Assembly (NCBI RefSeq): GCF_014982805.1
Contig: NZ_JADCKC010000001.1
Location: 310,001-374,000, forward strand
Reading direction: 5' to 3'
Origin: Gemmiger gallinarum
Lineage (GTDB): Bacteria > Bacillota > Clostridia > Oscillospirales > Ruminococcaceae
DNA length: 64,000 nt
The position numbers were made by a program, and so were the translations under genes. Positions 32,788 to 43,456 of this stretch are shown piece by piece. Positions within the stretch are counted from its first letter, which is position 1. Every line of letters begins with the position of its first letter. Under the pieces are notes generated by a model, which saw only the letters and a program-made list of their open reading frames with translations, made no database searches and had not been told where the DNA came from.

Positions 32788-33419
32788 AAATTGTGGGCTT
32801 GACCGGGCGTTCCGGCTGTGGGAAATCCAGTGTTTCCGCTTTTTTTCGGGCGCAGGGATGCGCCTGTATCGATGCCGATCAGGTTTCCCGGGAGGTGCTG
32901 CAGCCGGGATCTCCCTGCCTGCCGCGCTTGCAAAATGCATTTGGTTTTGATATTGTAGATAAGAATGGGGTACTGGACCGCCGTCTGCTGGCAAACCGCG
33001 CTTTTGCTACACCGGAAGGAACCCGGCAACTGACAGATATCACGCATCCTGAAATTCTGTCACGCATCCGGGCAGCGGCCAGACAGGCCGAAACGGATGG
33101 CTGTGCGCTGTTTTTTGTGGACGGCGCGGTGATTCTGGGAACCCCGTTTGAAAAAGAGTGTGACAGACTTGTTGTCGTGACGGCTCCTTATGATCGGAGC
33201 GTTGCACGGATCTGTGCGCGCGATGGGATTTCTGCGGAGATGGCACGCCGCCGTCTGGATGCGCAGACGCCGGAGGCAACTCTTTGTGCCGCTGCGGATT
33301 ACCTGATCTGCAACGACGGCAGTCTGGCCAACCTTGAATTGCAGTGCAGGAGCGTATTGGACTCTCTGCGGAAGGAGGCACATGAGACGAACACAACAGA
33401 CGATCCGAAAGGAAACTAA
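32784..33419 (+). CDS. coaE: Dephospho-CoA kinase
   Basis: Performs the last step of coenzyme A synthesis. The 211-residue protein starts KIVGLTGRSGCGKSSVS with the P-loop at 8-15 and has the DADQVSREV (about 31-39) acceptor-site motif and HPEILSRI near residue 88. ATG overlaps the Sua5 stop. The C-terminal part overlaps the next start by 38 bases. Confidence 0.95.
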   Translation: MKIVGLTGRSGCGKSSVSAFFRAQGCACIDADQVSREVLQPGSPCLPRLQNAFGFDIVDKNGVLDRRLLANRAFATPEGTRQLTDITHPEILSRIRAAARQAETDGCALFFVDGAVILGTPFEKECDRLVVVTAPYDRSVARICARDGISAEMARRRLDAQTPEATLCAAADYLICNDGSLANLELQCRSVLDSLRKEAHETNTTDDPKGN

Positions 33420-34011
33420 GCTAAAAGAAAAACAGGATCGCTGGCGGACATGGTGGCTGCGGATCGCGGCCGTATTGCTGTGTCTGATCGCGATTGGAAG
33501 TATATTTGTAATCTCCTCCCACGAAAAAATTGAGCAGTGGGAATATCCCCGCAAATATTCCGACCTTGTGGAGTATTATGCGGGCAAGTATGACCTGGAC
33601 GAGCGGATGCTCTACTCCATCATCCGCACCGAGAGCAATTTCGATCCCCAGGCCCAGTCCAATGTGGACGCCAGGGGGCTGATGCAGATCACGGAAATTA
33701 CCTTTGACTGGATCAAATCCAAAATTGCCCCTTCGGAGGAGCTTACCTTCGACGATCTCTATGATCCGGAAACAAACATTCGCTTTGGTACCTACTATTT
33801 CAGCTACTGCCTGCAACGGTACGGCAATGATCTGGCAACGGCGGCGGCCGCTTATCACAGCGGCTGGGGAACAGTGGACAGTCTGCTGTCAGACAGCCAG
33901 TACTCTCAGGACGGCGTTACACTGGACAGTTTCCCGTATACCCAGATGCAGCGGTATGTCTACAAGGTGACCAGCGCGTATGAGCGTTACTGCGAGATTT
34001 ACGCAGACTGA
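33382..34011 (+). CDS. Membrane-anchored lytic transglycosylase (SLT domain)
   Basis: A 209-residue murein hydrolase that cleaves the MurNAc-GlcNAc bond without hydrolysis. A basic N terminus and one membrane helix (about 25-46) anchor it outside the cell; the SLT domain (about 60-205) has the catalytic Glu84 in IIRTESNFDPQA, GLMQI and AAAYHSGWG. GGAAGGAGG lies just upstream of ATG 33382. The start overlaps the coaE end by 38 bases in another frame, as in many Clostridia where coaE and this gene are neighbours. Confidence 0.93.
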   Translation: MRRTQQTIRKETKLKEKQDRWRTWWLRIAAVLLCLIAIGSIFVISSHEKIEQWEYPRKYSDLVEYYAGKYDLDERMLYSIIRTESNFDPQAQSNVDARGLMQITEITFDWIKSKIAPSEELTFDDLYDPETNIRFGTYYFSYCLQRYGNDLATAAAAYHSGWGTVDSLLSDSQYSQDGVTLDSFPYTQMQRYVYKVTSAYERYCEIYAD

Positions 34012-34076
34012 TGTTGCTATTGAGGCCGGACGCCAGAGCGCCGGGCTTTCAAATAAGAAAGGAATGGATAGATAAT

Positions 34077-36624
<2,548 letters not shown>

Positions 36625-36691
36625 TTCGGGCAAAAACAGAGGCTGCCGTGCATTTTGCAGGAAAAGATATACAAAAAATGCCCGCGAAGGC

Positions 36692-36720
36692 TTGCGTAAT
36701 GCGCTGTATTTTTGTATAAT
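36692..36720 (+). promoter_or_regulatory. Promoter of yajC
   Basis: TTGCGT (36692-36697), 17-base spacer, perfect TATAAT (36715-36720), 33 bases before the ATG, with AAGGAG in between. Confidence 0.65.
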
Positions 36721-36753
36721 AGAACAAATCGGTTGAATTAAGGAGCTTGTTTT

Positions 36754-37089
36754 ATGTATCAGTTTTTGGAAACCACGTCCACGGGCAGCATGCTGTCGCT
36801 TGTCCTGCCGATGCTTGTTCTGGTCGTTTTTATGTACCTGATCATCTACCTGCCGCAGAAGAAGCAGGATAAGAAAGATGCGGCGATGCGTAACTCGATC
36901 GAGATCGGCGACGAAGTCACTACCATTGGCGGTATTGTCGGCCGGGTCTCTGCCATCAAGGAAGATACCTTTGTTCTGGAGACCGGCAGTGACCGGGTCA
37001 AGATTCGCTTCCGCCGTTCTGCCATTGCCTCGGTAGAAAAGCTGGATATGGGTACTTCCAAGGACAGCAAAGATAGCGCAAAGAAATAA
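36754..37089 (+). CDS. yajC: YajC, preprotein translocase accessory subunit
   Basis: A 111-residue protein with one membrane helix (about 10-32) followed by the YajC core (LPQKKQDKKDAAMRNSIEIGDEVTTIGGIVGRVSAIKEDTFVLETG). YajC is part of the SecDF-YajC complex. The length is normal. It ends 21 bases before a very strong hairpin that also covers the ribosome binding site of the next gene. Confidence 0.95.
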   Translation: MYQFLETTSTGSMLSLVLPMLVLVVFMYLIIYLPQKKQDKKDAAMRNSIEIGDEVTTIGGIVGRVSAIKEDTFVLETGSDRVKIRFRRSAIASVEKLDMGTSKDSKDSAKK

Positions 37090-37109
37090 GCGGAACATCT
37101 TCGCATACC

Positions 37110-37155
37110 AACACGCCCCCTTGCATAGTGTTTTACTGTGCAAGGGGGCGTGTTT
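37110..37155 (+). terminator. Terminator hairpin overlapping the next ribosome binding site
   Basis: A 16-bp perfect stem (AACACGCCCCCTTGCA 37110-37125 and its complement 37139-37154), 13-base loop and TTTT before ATG 37157. The right arm contains AAGGGGG, the only Shine-Dalgarno of the following gene, so the same structure can end yajC transcription and hide that site. Confidence 0.85.
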
Positions 37156-37156
37156 T

Positions 37157-37600
37157 ATGAATCACAAATTGAAATGGAAACAGCCAACAGGCAAAGCCAC
37201 TCGACATTCCATATCCGATCAGCAGAAAATTATGATGATCCTGCTCAAGGCCTTTCTGGGAAGCATAGCAGTGATGCTGTTGCTGTTTATGGCAGGGGCA
37301 TTGGCGTTTGCAAAACTGCCATTGCCGGGAAATCTGGTGCGTCCGGCAGCCTGTGTGATTTCCGGCGCAGGAACAGCAGTTTCCGGTTTGCTGCTGGCCC
37401 GTGGATTTGGCCGCCAGAGGCTGCTGTGCGGACTTGGCGGCGGCGTGTTCTATTCGCTGTGCATTGCCGGTGCCAGTGCGCTAAAGGGAAACTTTGCGTT
37501 GGAACAGAGGGGTATCGCCCTGATCTGTATGCTTCTGCTGGCGGGCATGCTGGGCGGGGCTTTGACAGCTGTCAGGCCGGCAGGCCGGAGGGTTCGCTGA
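37157..37600 (+). CDS. TIGR04086 family membrane protein
   Basis: A 147-residue protein with four predicted membrane helices (about 30-52, 60-80, 88-108, 116-136) and a basic N terminus, typical of the TIGR04086 family, which occurs in Clostridia near yajC/secDF. Function unknown. ATG 37157 lies 4 bases past the yajC hairpin and its ribosome binding site (AAGGGGG) is in the hairpin. It overlaps the next gene by one base (TGATG). Confidence 0.75.
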   Translation: MNHKLKWKQPTGKATRHSISDQQKIMMILLKAFLGSIAVMLLLFMAGALAFAKLPLPGNLVRPAACVISGAGTAVSGLLLARGFGRQRLLCGLGGGVFYSLCIAGASALKGNFALEQRGIALICMLLLAGMLGGALTAVRPAGRRVR

Positions 37601-38259
37601 TGCGTGCCGCAAAAACAATGCCGATATGGCAACCAAAAAAGCAAACGGACCGGCAACCGGTTCGTTTGCCCAAAATTTTGGCTTCTGAAAGAGGCTTGGA
37701 ATGGAGTGTAGGCCTGGGCGGCCTGTTTTTGATCGGATATATTGGCGGAATTCTGCTTTGCCGGGAGCAAGCGCCGGACTTCGGCTCGGTACTTGCTCAA
37801 TATTACATGGACAAGCAGAATTATCTGTCGTTGGCGGCGGGATTTGGGGCAGAGTTTTCGGCGCTGTTTCTGCAGGCAGGGATTATTTTGCTTTGCGGAT
37901 CCAACGCCCTTGGCGGCGGTTTGCTGGCAGTGTTTTTTGCGGCAAAGGGGACTTTGCTGGGAATCTGTGCGGCATCGGTGTTTCTGAATTGGGAGGCCCG
38001 CGGACTGATCGTATACTGGCTGCTGACCTCTTTGCCCAACACAGCGGCGCTCATCTTGCTGCTTTGGCTTGCCAGGGATGCTGCAAATCTTTCCGGGAGT
38101 CTGTTTTATGCCATGTTCAATGGGGCCGGGACACGCGGCGCCCCGGAACGAAGGCTCAGAGCACTGCTTCTTCGGTATCTGCTGACACTTGCCATCGGTG
38201 CAGTCTGTATGGCTTTGAGCGCGGCTGCGTCCGGACTGTTCGCCAGTGTTTTACTTTAA
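37600..38259 (+). CDS. SpoIIM-like polytopic membrane protein
   Basis: A 219-residue protein with about five to six helices after a basic N terminus. The layout and stretches such as GLFLIGYIGGIL, AKGTLLGICAASVF and LLTSLPNTAALILL, as well as the C-terminal helix, resemble SpoIIM, part of the SpoIIDMP peptidoglycan-degrading engulfment complex. Synteny supports it: spoIIM lies close to xerD in bacilli and clostridia, and a Xer gene is next door. The similarity is judged by eye, so another DUF95-fold membrane protein is possible. ATG overlaps the preceding stop; the end overlaps the convergent recombinase gene by 9 bases. Confidence 0.55.
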   Translation: MRAAKTMPIWQPKKQTDRQPVRLPKILASERGLEWSVGLGGLFLIGYIGGILLCREQAPDFGSVLAQYYMDKQNYLSLAAGFGAEFSALFLQAGIILLCGSNALGGGLLAVFFAAKGTLLGICAASVFLNWEARGLIVYWLLTSLPNTAALILLLWLARDAANLSGSLFYAMFNGAGTRGAPERRLRALLLRYLLTLAIGAVCMALSAAASGLFASVLL

Positions 38260-39348
38260 TGCAGAAGCCTCCGTCTCGGCGTGGGAATCGGAAGGCTCAG
38301 GCTCTTCGCCGTCATCCTTTGCTGCTTGTGGCACAGCAGGCTCCGGAGTGTATTCCACCTTGGAGAGCGGGGAAGACTCGACAGCCTGTTTCAGCTGTGC
38401 CTGGTTGATGTGCGTATAAATCTGTGTGGTAGAGACATTCTCGTGCCCAAGGATTTCCTTCAAGGCCAGCATATCGACCTGACCGTATTGATACATCAGC
38501 GTGGCGGCCGTGTGACGCAGTTTGTGCGGCGAATATCCCATTCCACTGAGTCCGGCGCTTTGCAGGCAGCGAGCAACAATCTGTTCCACTCGGCGAGCGG
38601 TCAGCCGTTTGCCGGTACGCTTGGAAACAAAAAGGGCTTTCTTGTCCACCAGATTGGGCAGGGAAGCCCTCTCTTTTTTGTAGTGGTCCAAAGCCTGCAG
38701 GCAGGCGGAATTCAGATAGACCAGCCGTTCCTTGCTGCCCTTGCCGATGATACGGATCGTTTCGTCACGAAAATCTCCCAGATCAATGGCAACGAGCTCT
38801 GCCAGACGCATGCCACAGTTTAAAAACAACGTTAATATGCAATAGTCACGGCTGTAAAAATCACTTTGTACATTTTTTAACAATTCGATGCTTTCGTCCA
38901 GCGTCAGATATTTGGGCAACGCTTTTTTCGGCGTACCAAGGCTGATGTTTGCTGTGGGATCGTCGTGCAAGCGATTGGCCTGTGTGCACATATAACCGAA
39001 AAAGCCGCGCAGAGCCGAGAGCTTGCGGGCACGTGCTTTGGCGCCGTTAGACTGCGCACGAGCAAATTCAAGAAAGTTAAAGATATCGCGTTTGCGTACA
39101 GAGGCAATTTGCTGGGTACTGATGGAACGCAGATCAATTTGGGATGGTTCAGTATCCTCGGAAGCAAGATTCCACTGGACGGCCATGAAACGGAAGAAAC
39201 TGCGCAAATCCAGATAGTAACCGTTTACGGTGCGTGGTGAACGCTGTTTGACAAAGTCCAGATAATGGAGATAATCTATCACGTCATCTGGGATGTCCAA
39301 ATATGGAGCATGTCGTTCCGGATGGACGGTATCTATATAGGTGCTCAT
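38251..39348 (-). CDS. Tyrosine recombinase of XerC/XerD type
   Basis: A 365-residue site-specific recombinase. The SAM-like N-terminal domain spans about 20-125 and the catalytic domain about 145-325 with all active residues present: Arg181 (GMRLAEL), Lys203 (GKGSKER), His275 and Arg278 (HKLRH), His302 (LGHENVSTTQIYTH) and nucleophile Tyr311. It is longer than XerD (about 300 aa) through an N-terminal addition and an acidic Pro/Glu-rich tail of about 35 residues that is unlikely to fold. XerC and XerD resolve chromosome dimers at dif; which paralogue this is cannot be fixed, but the SpoIIM-like neighbour favours XerD. RBS: GGAG 7 bases before ATG. Confidence 0.9.
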   Translation of the reverse strand: MSTYIDTVHPERHAPYLDIPDDVIDYLHYLDFVKQRSPRTVNGYYLDLRSFFRFMAVQWNLASEDTEPSQIDLRSISTQQIASVRKRDIFNFLEFARAQSNGAKARARKLSALRGFFGYMCTQANRLHDDPTANISLGTPKKALPKYLTLDESIELLKNVQSDFYSRDYCILTLFLNCGMRLAELVAIDLGDFRDETIRIIGKGSKERLVYLNSACLQALDHYKKERASLPNLVDKKALFVSKRTGKRLTARRVEQIVARCLQSAGLSGMGYSPHKLRHTAATLMYQYGQVDMLALKEILGHENVSTTQIYTHINQAQLKQAVESSPLSKVEYTPEPAVPQAAKDDGEEPEPSDSHAETEASALK

Positions 39349-39484
39349 AAAAAACTCCTAAGGGTAAAAGTTGAAGACTGCATCTGATGGAAATATGAAA
39401 AATGGCCTTTTTACCAAGGACCAAGCAGTTCTGGGGCCGATATATCAGCTAAAAGCCCTCAAAGAGGCATTTTCACTCCCCTGT

Positions 39485-39512
39485 ATTTCGCTAAATTTAC
39501 ATTTAGCGAAAT
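39485..39512. promoter_or_regulatory. 28-bp symmetrical site, dif-like size and layout
   Basis: Two perfect 12-base arms, ATTTCGCTAAAT and its complement, around TTAC; this is equally an 11-6-11 arrangement with centre TTTACA, which is the geometry of Xer recombination sites. The symmetry extends one more base on each side. It lies 137 bases upstream of the recombinase start. The sequence is not the Bacillus dif consensus, so it may instead be an operator. Confidence 0.4.
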
Positions 39513-40010
39513 AGCATGCATTGCTTTTCCGGGCAGGTTGGACGTATTCAGATCTTCCCTCTGCGGTTGGAATCGGTTGCTTCCATGGAGGAACTTCACG
39601 AGTTGCAGCTGTGACAAGCTTTGTGAATTGCATGGATGACTCAAGTCTTGTGTGTCACAAATTATTTGACCGGGCAGATCATGTTGGATAGCGTGTTATC
39701 TGCATCCACGCATAGCGGCAGTATCTTCAAAAATATTCTTGGTGCCATAAAAACCGCTGCGAAAAAGCATATCTCCGGAATTGAAAACAAGGAATTTTCG
39801 TCTCGTTTGGGAACATTTGGCAGTGGGGTGCTCTTCTCCCCTTCAATCTGTATTCCGGAGAGTTACCGCCCCGAAAAGGTCGATATAAGTGGGATTTGTA
39901 TGAATTATATCCGCTTTTTCAGCACCCGTCAATGGAACATCCACTGCAGATTGACTGGATGGGTTCAGACGCAATCAGTTTTTCCCATAAAATGTAAATC
40001 AATAAAAAGA

Positions 40011-40048
40011 ACGCTTTCCCAGGATTCTCCTGGGAAAGCGTCTTTTTT
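40011..40048. terminator. Bidirectional terminator
   Basis: A 14-bp perfect stem (ACGCTTTCCCAGGA 40011-40024 and its complement 40028-40041) with a 3-base loop; CTTTTTT follows on plus and TTCTTTTTATT on minus. It ends the minus-strand radA-sseB run whose last stop is at 40069. Confidence 0.92.
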
Positions 40049-40068
40049 GCAAACATCAAATAATATAC

Positions 40069-40998
40069 TCAGCGATTGATAGAGCTTGCCATTCGGTGAT
40101 AGGTGTGCCGCTCACCACGGATGGCGATGGAATAAGCGAGAATGTTCTGCGGCAGCGCCATACCGGGAACGCCGGTATCCCCAATATGGTGCACATCAGC
40201 TCCAGCCATTTTACACATCAGTGCGATGCGGCGGATGGTATCTGCGTCGGCCCCTTCCTGCGAAGTGCCGATGGCCGTCATGGCAAGAGCGCCCACCCTG
40301 TGAATCTGAGAGATCAAGTCATGGGCCATTTCTTGTGTGATGCCTGGGACAGTCCCCGGAGCAGGCAGCAAAATCATGTCGGCACCTGCCGCCACAAAAT
40401 CGGAAATATCCTGTTCCGTCAGGATGGTGTCACCGCCTTCTCCGCGTACGCCGGATGCATGCATCTTGCCCGCTGTTAGAATCAGACGGTCCCCGGCAGC
40501 GCGGGAAATCTCCTGCAAGGACTGGATGATGGCGTCGTTTTTGACACCGTTGCCGGGATTTCCGGTGAGAACGACCATGTCAACCCCCATCTCTGCGGCA
40601 AGAAGGGCGTTCTCCGCTGTGGCGAGACGACCGGGCGTCATCTCCCACAAGCTACCGGAATTGGCAGCCTGGGCAGCGGCTAGATCGGCCGGTTCCAGAT
40701 TGATGGCAATTACCCGCCCTGTCAGCCGTTTGAGTTCTCGAACCGTCTCTTTGGCAGGCACCTCCGGCAGAGCCTGGATCACCGGATTCTGCACATCAAA
40801 CATATTCAGAAGCAGGATGTCTGCTCCCAGAGAAGCGGCATACTCCGCATTGGTGATATCGCCCAGCAGAGGCTGTGTGATGCCGATGGTTTCGCACGCG
40901 AGGACTCGGCCCTCGCATCCGGCAATGGAATCCAGCAGCTGGGCTTTATCAAAACGACGGATCTCGCTCGCGGTACAATCCAGAAGACGTTTGGACAT
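40069..40998 (-). CDS. Conserved TIM-barrel-like protein of unknown function (DUF7916-like)
   Basis: A 309-residue protein. The N terminus MSKRLLDCTASEIRRFDK and the phrases ACETIGITQPLLGDITNAEYAASLGADILLLNMFDV and VVLTGNPGNGV, GADMILLPAPGTVPGIT and HHIGDTG suggest a (beta/alpha)8 barrel with a phosphate-binding face; I know similar Firmicutes proteins labelled haloacid-dehalogenase-like or DUF7916, but without a proven reaction. It starts 3 bases after the sseB stop, so is co-expressed with sseB. It shows no HAD motif (DxDxT), so the old hydrolase label seems unjustified. Confidence 0.65.
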   Translation of the reverse strand: MSKRLLDCTASEIRRFDKAQLLDSIAGCEGRVLACETIGITQPLLGDITNAEYAASLGADILLLNMFDVQNPVIQALPEVPAKETVRELKRLTGRVIAINLEPADLAAAQAANSGSLWEMTPGRLATAENALLAAEMGVDMVVLTGNPGNGVKNDAIIQSLQEISRAAGDRLILTAGKMHASGVRGEGGDTILTEQDISDFVAAGADMILLPAPGTVPGITQEMAHDLISQIHRVGALAMTAIGTSQEGADADTIRRIALMCKMAGADVHHIGDTGVPGMALPQNILAYSIAIRGERHTYHRMASSINR

Positions 40999-41001
40999 GG
41001 A

Positions 41002-41841
41002 TCAATCCTCCTCGTCCTGCTCATAGATACGGCCGCGCGCACGAGAATAAAAGGGCTCACTGCCGCGGATTCCCTGCTGGCCCAGCGGCGATGCAGCGAT
41101 GGTCAGGTTCATGTCCATTTTGGCCTGCTGCAGATACGGGCGGGCAGCCTGAATGACCTTGGTAAACAGATCGTTGTCTTTGGGGGCATCCAGAACCATC
41201 AGATAGCTCTTCTGCGTGTCATTGACAATCATCATTTGCAGATAAGCCTCATTGACCTGCGTGTTGGCTTCCAGAACATCACAGACAGGAGCCATAAGTT
41301 CCTCCGGGTAGACTGAGAGCTCAACAATGACAACTTTGTCGCCGGGGTTGATGCGCTTCTGGGCAGCTCGCTCCTTGGCGGCTTTGGCAAAAGCATCTTT
41401 CTGCTGCTTGAGGGATGCGACCACTTCCCTCTCGAAGCGAAGGTTATCTCCAAAGGGGTTGATCACAAAGCCGGACACCTGGGGATTCTTGTCGATCAAG
41501 GCAGCGTACTCGTCAAAATGCAGCATCATAGTTTGCTGTGCGGGATTTTTGCGCCACTTGTGCAGCTCATCCCAGTCGGTGAATGCCATGAAATACTGCT
41601 TTTTATCGGTAGTACCCAGCAATGCAAAGGAAACCTTGGTGTTGGGGGGAACCGGAACCTTGCCGTTTTTATCCATTTTTGGAGGGGGGCCTGCAAAGCC
41701 TACCTGCACCGGCACCAGGAAGGTGGAACGCATCATCATGTTGATCATGAGATTGCGAGTTTCAGGGGTATTGTTGGCTTTCATATCGGCCATTGCCTTT
41801 TTCATCGCCGGGTTGGTCAAAGGCTTTTTCGAATCATTCAT
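41002..41841 (-). CDS. SseB-domain protein
   Basis: A 279-residue protein with an N-terminal SseB domain (about 25-125; FLVPVQVGF, VSFALLGTTDKKQYFMAFTDWDELHKWR) and a C-terminal SseB_C-like domain (about 160-255; GDKVVIVELSVYPEELMAPVCDVL, AYLQMMIVNDTQKSYLMVLD). Named after an E. coli enhanced-serine-sensitivity gene; molecular role unknown. It lies 62 bases downstream of radA and 3 bases before the next gene, so the three likely form one transcript. Confidence 0.9.
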   Translation of the reverse strand: MNDSKKPLTNPAMKKAMADMKANNTPETRNLMINMMMRSTFLVPVQVGFAGPPPKMDKNGKVPVPPNTKVSFALLGTTDKKQYFMAFTDWDELHKWRKNPAQQTMMLHFDEYAALIDKNPQVSGFVINPFGDNLRFEREVVASLKQQKDAFAKAAKERAAQKRINPGDKVVIVELSVYPEELMAPVCDVLEANTQVNEAYLQMMIVNDTQKSYLMVLDAPKDNDLFTKVIQAARPYLQQAKMDMNLTIAASPLGQQGIRGSEPFYSRARGRIYEQDEED

Positions 41842-41903
41842 CGTCCTGCTCCTTTTATGTGTTCTGTTTCTGTATTGTGATTCGTCCGTTTTCTGGCAAA
41901 TGC

Positions 41904-43307
41904 TCAGTCCTTCAGCTTGATGCTGTTGATTGCCTCACGCAGATAGGAGACGCCAATCAGGCGCATGCCTTCAAACTGGGTGGGATCGATGGTTTTGAGG
42001 TTGTGTTTTGGCACAATTGCGGTATCAAAGCCAATGCGGCAGGCTTCCCGCAGGCGTGTTTCCAGATGAGAAACGCTGCGGATCTCTCCGCCCAGACCGA
42101 CTTCCCCAATGGCAATCGTTTTTTCTCCGATGGGAAGATCCAGCAGGCTGGATGCCATGGCCAGACAAACCGGCAGATCGCAGGCTGTTTCGTCCAGGCG
42201 CAGGCCGCCGATAATATTGACATAAACGTCCTGATTGCCGAAAAAGTAGCCGGCACGTTTTTCCAGCACAGCAAGCAGCAGATACATGCGGTTGTAATCA
42301 AACCCGCTGGCGGTACGCCGTGGTGTCGGAAAGGAAGTTTTGGTGACCAGCGACTGAACCTCACTGAGAATGGGTCGGGTGCCTTCCATGGCACAGGCCA
42401 CACAGGTACCGCTGATTCCCACCGGACGTCCTTCCAGCATGACCTGGGAGGGATTCTCAATTTGAGCCAGCCCCCGGCCGGTCATGTCGAACATGCCGAT
42501 CTCGTTGGTGGAACCGTAACGGTTTTTCACAGCGCGCAGTACGCGGTACGGCAGTGTCTTGTCACCCTCAAAATAGAGAACGGTATCCACAATGTGCTCC
42601 ATCACCTTGGGACCTGCGATGGCGCCGTCCTTGTTGACATGCCCTACAATGAACATGGGAATATCGTTAGACTTGGCAACGTTTAGGAACCGGGCCGTAC
42701 TCTCCTTGACCTGAGATACCGTTCCGGCGGAGGAAGCAATGTCGGTACAGCGCATGGTCTGTACCGAGTCGATCACTACAAGTCCCGGTTTCAGCTGCTC
42801 GATCAGTCCGCAGATTTCATCCACATCACTTTCGGCAACCAGGGAAATGTTATCCTGAGCCACGTCCAGACGGACGGCACGCAGCTTGATCTGCCGAACC
42901 GATTCCTCTCCGGTGACATACAAGACGCTGTGCGTTTTGGAAACTTCCCCGCACAACTGAAGAAGGATCGTTGACTTGCCGATGCCGGGTTCGCCGCCGA
43001 TCAGCGTCATGCTGCCCAGCACGATGCCGCCGCCCAGCACACGGTCCAGTTCACGAATGCCTGTTACAATGCGGCTTTTTTCCTCTGTTGTGCTGACGCT
43101 TTTCAGGTTCAGGGCGGTGAGGGTCGTCTGGCCGGTCACCCGGGCCGGAGCCGAGGCACGGGAAGAGGAGCTCTTGGCCGGTTCGGCGACCACGTCCTCG
43201 TTCATGGTGTTCCACGCCCCGCAGGAGGGACAGCGCCCCAGCCAGCGAGGGCTGGTCTCACCGCACTGACTGCAGACATATATGGTTTTCAGTTTTTCTT
43301 TTGCCAT
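41904..43307 (-). CDS. radA: DNA repair protein RadA/Sms
   Basis: A DnaB-like helicase that processes recombination intermediates. The 467-residue protein has the zinc finger C12-x2-C15 ... C26-x2-C29 (CSQCG ... CPSCG), Walker A GGEPGIGKST (about 104-113), the RadA-specific KNRYGS motif and a C-terminal Lon-protease-like domain (about 310-467). GAGGATG precedes ATG 43307, and a longer in-frame start (43382) overlaps the promoter. Confidence 0.97.
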   Translation of the reverse strand: MAKEKLKTIYVCSQCGETSPRWLGRCPSCGAWNTMNEDVVAEPAKSSSSRASAPARVTGQTTLTALNLKSVSTTEEKSRIVTGIRELDRVLGGGIVLGSMTLIGGEPGIGKSTILLQLCGEVSKTHSVLYVTGEESVRQIKLRAVRLDVAQDNISLVAESDVDEICGLIEQLKPGLVVIDSVQTMRCTDIASSAGTVSQVKESTARFLNVAKSNDIPMFIVGHVNKDGAIAGPKVMEHIVDTVLYFEGDKTLPYRVLRAVKNRYGSTNEIGMFDMTGRGLAQIENPSQVMLEGRPVGISGTCVACAMEGTRPILSEVQSLVTKTSFPTPRRTASGFDYNRMYLLLAVLEKRAGYFFGNQDVYVNIIGGLRLDETACDLPVCLAMASSLLDLPIGEKTIAIGEVGLGGEIRSVSHLETRLREACRIGFDTAIVPKHNLKTIDPTQFEGMRLIGVSYLREAINSIKLKD

Positions 43308-43341
43308 GCAGGCATCCTCGCTTTTGTGAAGTATCTTCTTT

Positions 43342-43370
43342 ATTATAGCCCAAAGGCCACGGTTCAGCAA
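43342..43370 (-). promoter_or_regulatory. Promoter of radA
   Basis: Minus strand TTGCTG (43365-43370), 17-base spacer, perfect TATAAT (43342-43347), 34 bases before the radA ATG. Confidence 0.7.
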
Positions 43371-43385
43371 GGGAGCAGGCACGCA

Positions 43386-43423
43386 AAACGCGGCGGCAGG
43401 ATCACTTCCCTGCCGCCGCGTTT
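43386..43423 (-). terminator. Terminator after tyrS
   Basis: A 15-bp GC-rich perfect stem (AAACGCGGCGGCAGG and its complement, loop of eight), 34 bases past the tyrS stop, ending in TTTT on the minus strand just before the radA promoter. Confidence 0.85.
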
Positions 43424-43456
43424 CCGATTTCAGAACGTCATCGCCGATTCGCCCTG

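Larger units (their letters stand above)
39349..40068. other. 720-bp non-coding stretch upstream of the Xer gene
   Basis: No convincing gene on either strand; base composition is more AT-rich than the flanks. It contains the 28-bp near-palindrome at 39485-39512 and a terminator at 40011-40048. A frame at 39636-40079 (plus) has no recognisable domain, poor composition and runs through the terminator, so it is not called. Weak promoter-like TTGACC at 39670 (plus) is noted but unsupported. Confidence 0.6.

Noticed and set aside
39636-40079. 147-residue open frame on the plus strand upstream of the Xer gene
   Set aside because: No ribosome binding site, no recognisable domain, and its last part runs through a perfect terminator hairpin.
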